Shown here one piece after another: positions 5,685-9,549 of a DNA stretch of 9,549 nt. This stretch comes from Planctomycetota bacterium (GTDB taxonomy: Bacteria > Planctomycetota > PUPC01 > JABMSA01): NCBI GenBank assembly GCA_013202185.1, contig JABMSA010000402.1, positions 1 through 9,549 of the forward strand, read 5' to 3'. Below the pieces are notes generated by a model. It was not told the origin of the DNA. It saw only the letters and a program-made list of their open reading frames with translations, and searched no databases. A program made the position numbers and the translations under genes. Each line of letters begins with the position of its first letter. Within the stretch, counting starts at the first letter, position 1.

Positions 5685-6929
5685 ATGAACATAAAGACAA
5701 TCGCCGGGAATGCTCGCGAGAGCGCGGCCACAGTGGCCACAGCACCCACTGAACGCAAGAACGCGGCAATCCGCTCTATGGCTGACAAGCTGGCGCTGGG
5801 GAAGTCGGGTATTCTCGCGGCGAATGAGGCAGACCTGGCGCAGGCGGAACGGGACGGCCTACCAGGGAACCTGGTTGATCGTCTTCGGTTCGGCGAGAAC
5901 AAGATTGATTCGCGAATCCGCTGCCTGAACAAGATGCGAGCCCTTCCAGATCCAGTTGGACAAGTGATCAAGACGCAACAGACAACCAACGGGCTGCGCG
6001 CGGAACGCGTCCGAGTGCCGTTGGGCGTCATATTGATGATCTATGAGGCTCGGCCGCACGTGACTGTAAACGCCGGGGCCTTTTGCCTGAAGGCGGGCAA
6101 CGCCGCTATCCTTCGCGGCGGCTCGGAGGCCAGGCGCTGCAATGAGTTCTTGGGCGAGTTGTGGCAGGAATCTCTTGTTGAGGCTGGGCTGCCCGGCGAG
6201 GCGATCCAGATTGTCTCCGGCTCACATGAAGAGCTCGGCCAGCTTCTTCAACTCAGCGAGTACATTGACCTTGTCATTCCGAGAGGGGGCAAAGGGCTCA
6301 TCGCTGCGGTTGCCGGCAACTCGAAGATCCCAGTCATAAAGCACTACGCCGGAGTATGCCACGTATATGTGGATGACGACTCGGACGTCGATCGGGCCAT
6401 CGAAATAATGCTTGATTCCAAGTGCCTGATGCCCGAAGTGTGCAACGCCATGGAGACCCTCCTGGTCTCCGAGGAGGCTGCGAGGCAGCTTCCGAAGATG
6501 ATCGAGGCATTTCGCACCCATAACGTGACGGTCAGAGGCTGCGAAACGACCCAGGCCGCGGCTCCAGACGTCGAACCGGCAACCAGAGCAGATTGGCGAA
6601 CTGAATACCTCGACAACATCGTATCGATCCGTGTGGTGAAAAACGTGGACGCGGCCATCGACCACGTTAATCACTATGGCTCCCATCATACCGATGCGAT
6701 CGTTACGGACGAGGATAGGAACGCCGGGAAGTTCGTTGAACAGGTTGATTCCGCAGTTGTGCTGGTCAACGCCTCAACGATGTTCTGCGATGGGGAATCC
6801 CTCGGTATGGGAGCAGAGATCGGGATCTCGACGGACAAGCTGCACGCCCGCGGCCCGATGGGTTTGGAAGAGCTCACAAGCTACAAATTCGTGATTCGAG
6901 GCGACGGGCATGTTATGGGAAGAGCCTGA
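5685..6929 (+). CDS. proA: Glutamate-5-semialdehyde dehydrogenase (gamma-glutamyl phosphate reductase)
   Basis: The 414-residue product is the normal length for ProA, which reduces gamma-glutamyl phosphate with NADPH to glutamate-5-semialdehyde, the second step of proline synthesis, in the cytoplasm. Family signatures run throughout: RVPLGVILMIYEARPHVTVNA (about 110-130), LKAGNAAILRGGSEA (135-149), VIPRGGKGLI (197-206), catalytic Cys253 in MPEVCNAMETLLV, HYGSHHTDAI (330-339), and VNASTMFCDGE followed by GAEIGISTDKLHARGPMGLEEL (361-397). One oddity is STMF where most ProA have STRF. No proB (glutamate 5-kinase) is adjacent, and the gene sits under sigma-54 control with signalling and methyltransferase genes. 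It may therefore be a specialised paralogue rather than the housekeeping proline enzyme. The family assignment is firm; the pathway is open. Confidence 0.9.
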   Translation: MNIKTIAGNARESAATVATAPTERKNAAIRSMADKLALGKSGILAANEADLAQAERDGLPGNLVDRLRFGENKIDSRIRCLNKMRALPDPVGQVIKTQQTTNGLRAERVRVPLGVILMIYEARPHVTVNAGAFCLKAGNAAILRGGSEARRCNEFLGELWQESLVEAGLPGEAIQIVSGSHEELGQLLQLSEYIDLVIPRGGKGLIAAVAGNSKIPVIKHYAGVCHVYVDDDSDVDRAIEIMLDSKCLMPEVCNAMETLLVSEEAARQLPKMIEAFRTHNVTVRGCETTQAAAPDVEPATRADWRTEYLDNIVSIRVVKNVDAAIDHVNHYGSHHTDAIVTDEDRNAGKFVEQVDSAVVLVNASTMFCDGESLGMGAEIGISTDKLHARGPMGLEELTSYKFVIRGDGHVMGRA

Positions 6930-6994
6930 GCGCCGAGAGTGAGACCTGTGGGCCGTTCGGGTGACTCTTCACTGCAGGTAACGAGGATAAGAGC

Positions 6995-7726
6995 GTGAAG
7001 CGCGAGAAGCAGAGCCACCAGGAGCGCGAACGCTTGGCTCAAATAGGCAAGAACGTTGGTTATCTACTCCACCAAGCGCGTTCGCCGGCGGTCACCATCG
7101 GGTTACTTGCCCGTTCTTTGCGAAAGAAAGGCTGTTTGAGCGAAGATGCACGCGGAGAGGCGGGCCAGATCATCGACCAAGCAATGATACTGGAAACGAT
7201 GCTTCGGGATTGCATGGATTACCTGCGGCCGTCTGGTAAAGGAAGGGAACGAATCAACGTGGGCAACCTCCTTGAGCGGGTGGCGACGGCGATCAAGGCC
7301 GAATCGGAACAGGCCGGCGTGCCTGTAACGGTGGAAGTTGCCAAGCATATTCCCGCCATGTTGGGCCATCGCCGGATGTTAGGGCAGGCGCTGCTGAATG
7401 TGGCCCGCAATGCTCTCGAAGCGGCGGCAGACGATGAAGGAACCGTAACGCTGGCAGCGTACACAACAAGAAAAAGTGTGATCTTGAGAGTGGCGGACAC
7501 GGGAAAAGGGATGTCGCCGGAGTCCGTCCAGCGGGCGCTGGAGCCATTCTACAGCAGGAAGAAAGGCGGCACAGGCCTGGGTTTGCCGTTCACTGCGAAT
7601 ATCGTGAAAGAACACGGCGGACACATTTACATCAAGAGCGCCCAAGGGGAAGGAACACAAGTGACGATCCGTTTTTCAGTCGGGGCATCCCCAGAGAGTG
7701 GCAACGCTCAGAAGGTCAGGACATAA
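6995..7726 (+). CDS. Soluble NtrB-type sensor histidine kinase
   Basis: The start is GTG 6995 behind GAGG (6983-6986); the product has 243 residues. There is no membrane segment and essentially no N-terminal sensor domain. The dimerisation/phosphoacceptor helix starts almost at once, with 'RLAQIGKNVGYLLHQARSPAVTI' placing His26 in a diverged H-box (HQARSP in place of HEIRNP). The catalytic domain is complete: N-box LLNVARNALEAA (Asn135, Asn139), G1 DTGKGM (168-173), the F/G2 region LEPFYSRKKGGTGLGLP, and a final strand 'GEGTQVTIRF'. It should autophosphorylate and pass phosphate to a receiver. The likely partners are the receiver-like protein of the same operon, or an unseen regulator, since the adjacent EBP lacks the acceptor Asp. 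Input probably comes through another protein. It lies 65 bases after proA and 2 bases before the ligase gene. Confidence 0.9.
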   Translation: MKREKQSHQERERLAQIGKNVGYLLHQARSPAVTIGLLARSLRKKGCLSEDARGEAGQIIDQAMILETMLRDCMDYLRPSGKGRERINVGNLLERVATAIKAESEQAGVPVTVEVAKHIPAMLGHRRMLGQALLNVARNALEAAADDEGTVTLAAYTTRKSVILRVADTGKGMSPESVQRALEPFYSRKKGGTGLGLPFTANIVKEHGGHIYIKSAQGEGTQVTIRFSVGASPESGNAQKVRT

Positions 7727-7728
7727 AG

Positions 7729-9087
7729 GTGGATTCGATTTACAAGCATTTCCTCGCCGGCTTCCGGGAAGCTTCTCCTCCACGCGAAAGCAATGGGCGC
7801 AGGATAGGGGCGGAGCTCAAGTTCCCTTTGGTCAACGATGATGGGACAGCGGCTGACCTCAATGCTGTGCATGCATTGTGGCGGCATTTGCAGGAACGTG
7901 GTTGGAAGCCAGTGAAGGATTCGGCCAGCGGCGAAGTTGTGGGTGCCAGAAAGCCGGGCGAGCAGAACGATACGGTGGCGTCGTGTGAGACCGGCTACTG
8001 CAAGCCGGAATTTTCCCTGGCGCACGTTTCCAATCTCTTCGATCTGGCCGAGGAGTTGCGCGAACTCACGGAGGAGTTACGTCCGTTTGACCGCAGGCAA
8101 AGGGTACATTTCCTCTGCTATGGTATACAACCAGTCACGCCGCCCAGTGAGCGGCTTATGATGAAGAAGACGCGGACAAGCGTGTGGGACAAGGTGTTCG
8201 GGGCCAACAGGTGGATTCCCCATGAGGACGGCGACGACGTGTGCCTGTTCACGCTCAACGCGGCCACGCACGTTCACGTGAGCGTTTCGCGCGAGGAGGC
8301 CATCCCGGCTGTGAATGCTCTCAACGGCTTCTCCGGGGCGCAGATAGCGCTCACGGCCAATTCGAACGTCTGGAAAGGCCGCATCGACCCCTATTACAAG
8401 TGCGTGTCGGAGAAGTTGTGGGATATGTGGATGCCAGACGGGAATCGCGTGGGAGTTCCCGAAAAGCCATTCAAGGACCTCAAGGATTATGTCCGCACCA
8501 TCGCCGGATTCCGGCCGGTTTACGTCAAACGCGACGGCGTGCCCATCATTCTCAAGCGCTACAAGAGTTTCGCGTCGTACTACCGCACCAGGCCGGCCAC
8601 CGGCATCGATCCTGATGGAAATGAAGTTTCGGTGATGCCGGAGGAGAGCGACATAGACCTCCACAGCACGTGCTACTGGTATAACGCTCGTCTTTCTCGA
8701 TATTACACCGTAGAGAACAGGACCAACGACCAGCAGCCCCCCGGAGAGCTGCTATGCGTATCGGCGCTGACACTGGGCCTGGTCTCGGCTCTTGACGAAT
8801 GCAAAGAGGCCCTGGCACCGTACGATTGGCAAAACTTGCGCCGGGCAAGGGATGCAGCTTGTCGTTCCGCGCCCGCGCGGCAGTTCGACGGTGTTGACCT
8901 TGTGGGGCTGGCAACGACAATGCTCGACGTGGCTCGTGACGGTCTGTGCAACCGCGGATTGGGAGAAGAGGAGTTCCTGCTGCCGCTTGAGGAACGCCTC
9001 GCAACTAAGCGATGCCCGGCCGATGAAGCGGAAGACCTGTTTTCCCAAGGGGGGATAGAGTATCTTGTCGCGGCACGGACATTATGA
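7729..9087 (+). CDS. GCS2-family glutamate-cysteine ligase-like enzyme
   Basis: The start is GTG 7729, two bases after the kinase stop, with AGGTCAGG (7713-7720) as ribosome site; the product has 452 residues. It resembles ATP-dependent carboxylate-amine ligases of the GCS2/plant-type GshA group: 'RRIGAELKFPLV' (24-35) matches the GxExEF start, 'CETGYCKPEFSLAHVSNL' (86-103) the EPGGQxELS substrate/metal region, 'AATHVHVSV' (178-186) the HVHV strand, and 'YYTVENRTNDQQPPGELL' (325-342) the late E-x-R-x-D-Q element. Such enzymes activate the glutamate gamma-carboxyl as an acyl phosphate and couple it to cysteine or another amine. No gshB is visible. Its setting beside ProA and an MttB homologue suggests a substrate other than cysteine, which is inference. 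The family call is good; the substrate is unknown. Confidence 0.75.
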   Translation: MDSIYKHFLAGFREASPPRESNGRRIGAELKFPLVNDDGTAADLNAVHALWRHLQERGWKPVKDSASGEVVGARKPGEQNDTVASCETGYCKPEFSLAHVSNLFDLAEELRELTEELRPFDRRQRVHFLCYGIQPVTPPSERLMMKKTRTSVWDKVFGANRWIPHEDGDDVCLFTLNAATHVHVSVSREEAIPAVNALNGFSGAQIALTANSNVWKGRIDPYYKCVSEKLWDMWMPDGNRVGVPEKPFKDLKDYVRTIAGFRPVYVKRDGVPIILKRYKSFASYYRTRPATGIDPDGNEVSVMPEESDIDLHSTCYWYNARLSRYYTVENRTNDQQPPGELLCVSALTLGLVSALDECKEALAPYDWQNLRRARDAACRSAPARQFDGVDLVGLATTMLDVARDGLCNRGLGEEEFLLPLEERLATKRCPADEAEDLFSQGGIEYLVAARTL

Positions 9088-9093
9088 ATCAGT

Positions 9094-9099
9094 AAGGAG
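9094..9099 (+). promoter_or_regulatory. Ribosome binding site that sets the methyltransferase start
   Basis: AAGGAG at 9094-9099 is six bases from TTG 9106 but directly abuts an in-frame ATG at 9100. Spacing therefore favours the TTG start. The two choices differ by two residues only. Confidence 0.6.
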
Positions 9100-9105
9100 A
9101 TGCAC

Positions 9106-9549
9106 TTGAATACACCGCAACACCAGACTCCCGGCCTCGAGGCTTCGCTATACAGGCCGCTGTCGGAACACGATGAAAGGAAGATAGCCGAATCGGCTTT
9201 CGAGGTGCTGGCCAAGTCGGGCGTGGCGGTCTACTCAGACACCGCCTTCGAGGCGTTCAAGAACGCGGGCGCCAACGTCGACGCGGCAACCCGCATCGTT
9301 CGCGTGCCCCGCAGCCTGGTTGAGGATGCCATTGCCTCCAATCCTTCTTCGATCACGCTCTGCTCGCGAAACGGGGAATACGACGCTGTCTTGGAAAAGA
9401 ACAGAGTGCACTACGGCACCGGCGGGACCGCAATCTACGTTCTTGATCCCGATACCGGAGCGCGGCGGCCTTCAACGACTGAAGACGTGGTCCTCAACGC
9501 CAGATTGGTGGACCAACTGGAGAACGTTCACGTCTTCACCATCAACGTC
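9106..9549 (+). CDS. MttB-superfamily methyltransferase, N-terminal part (runs off the window)
   Basis: The frame is open from TTG 9106 (or ATG 9100) to the last base, giving 148 residues of a protein normally near 480-500. It matches the trimethylamine methyltransferase (MttB) superfamily: 'YRPLSEHDERKIAESAFEVL' (about 16-35), 'GVAVYSDTAFEAFKNAGANVD', 'TRIVRVPRSLVEDAIASNP' and 'VHYGTGGTAIYVLDPDTGARRPSTTEDV'. Family members move a methyl group from a methylated amine or betaine to a cobalamin-bound corrinoid protein, which passes it to a second methyltransferase. MttB proper carries pyrrolysine mid-protein, while non-pyrrolysine relatives act on glycine betaine, proline betaine, carnitine or gamma-butyrobetaine. 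The decisive central region is outside the window, so the substrate class cannot be told. It lies 18 bases after the ligase stop and is likely co-transcribed with it. Confidence 0.85.
   Translation, partial: MNTPQHQTPGLEASLYRPLSEHDERKIAESAFEVLAKSGVAVYSDTAFEAFKNAGANVDAATRIVRVPRSLVEDAIASNPSSITLCSRNGEYDAVLEKNRVHYGTGGTAIYVLDPDTGARRPSTTEDVVLNARLVDQLENVHVFTINV

Noticed and set aside
1..9549. CRISPR array, rRNA or complete tRNA gene
   Set aside because: No regularly spaced repeats, no rRNA-like sequence and no complete cloverleaf were found. Only the tRNA-like 3' half at 3316-3357 stands out.

Overview
The window shows ordinary bacterial architecture: dense genes all on the + strand, Shine-Dalgarno-led starts including GTG and TTG, and moderately high G+C. 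The lineage cannot be fixed from these data. The small gene + DUF2924 + large serine recombinase + HTH-protein cassette, and an MttB-superfamily gene under sigma-54 control, would fit a PVC-type, Hydrogenedentes-like or deltaproteobacterial genome, but that is a low-confidence inference.

Layout. (1) 1-249 is the 3' end of a gene resembling the five-bladed beta-propeller glycoside hydrolases (GH43/GH32/GH130-like), followed by a strong hairpin and a mostly empty stretch. (2) About 352-3357 looks like a roughly 3 kb integrated recombinase cassette. It holds a 90-aa basic protein, a DUF2924 protein, a large serine recombinase broken by a one-base frameshift near 2570, and a small HTH-type protein coupled to it by ATGA. 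Right after the last stop codon lies a tRNA/tmRNA-3'-half-like sequence containing GGTTCGAATCC. A weaker look-alike lies near 352-370, so these are candidate element ends. (3) 3389-9549 is a sigma-54 regulatory and metabolic module. It has a sigma-70-like promoter, an NtrC-type enhancer-binding protein (EBP) with a degenerate receiver, and a 395-bp control region carrying a perfect 25-bp palindrome, a TGCAC-N5-GTGCA site and a full-consensus -24/-12 promoter. The operon that follows encodes a short receiver-like protein, ProA (gamma-glutamyl phosphate reductase family), a soluble histidine kinase, a GCS2-type glutamate-cysteine ligase-like enzyme, and the N-terminal part of an MttB-superfamily methyltransferase that runs off the window.

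How the genes may work together (inference). The EBP probably activates the -24/-12 promoter from sites just downstream of its own gene. Its receiver lacks the phosphoryl-acceptor Asp, so signal input may come through the operon-encoded kinase and the 100-aa receiver-like protein. The operon joins two gamma-glutamyl-chemistry enzymes (ProA with no visible ProB, and a GCS2 ligase with no visible GshB) to a methylamine/betaine-type methyltransferase. I do not recognise that combination as a described pathway, and it is the most interesting feature of the window.
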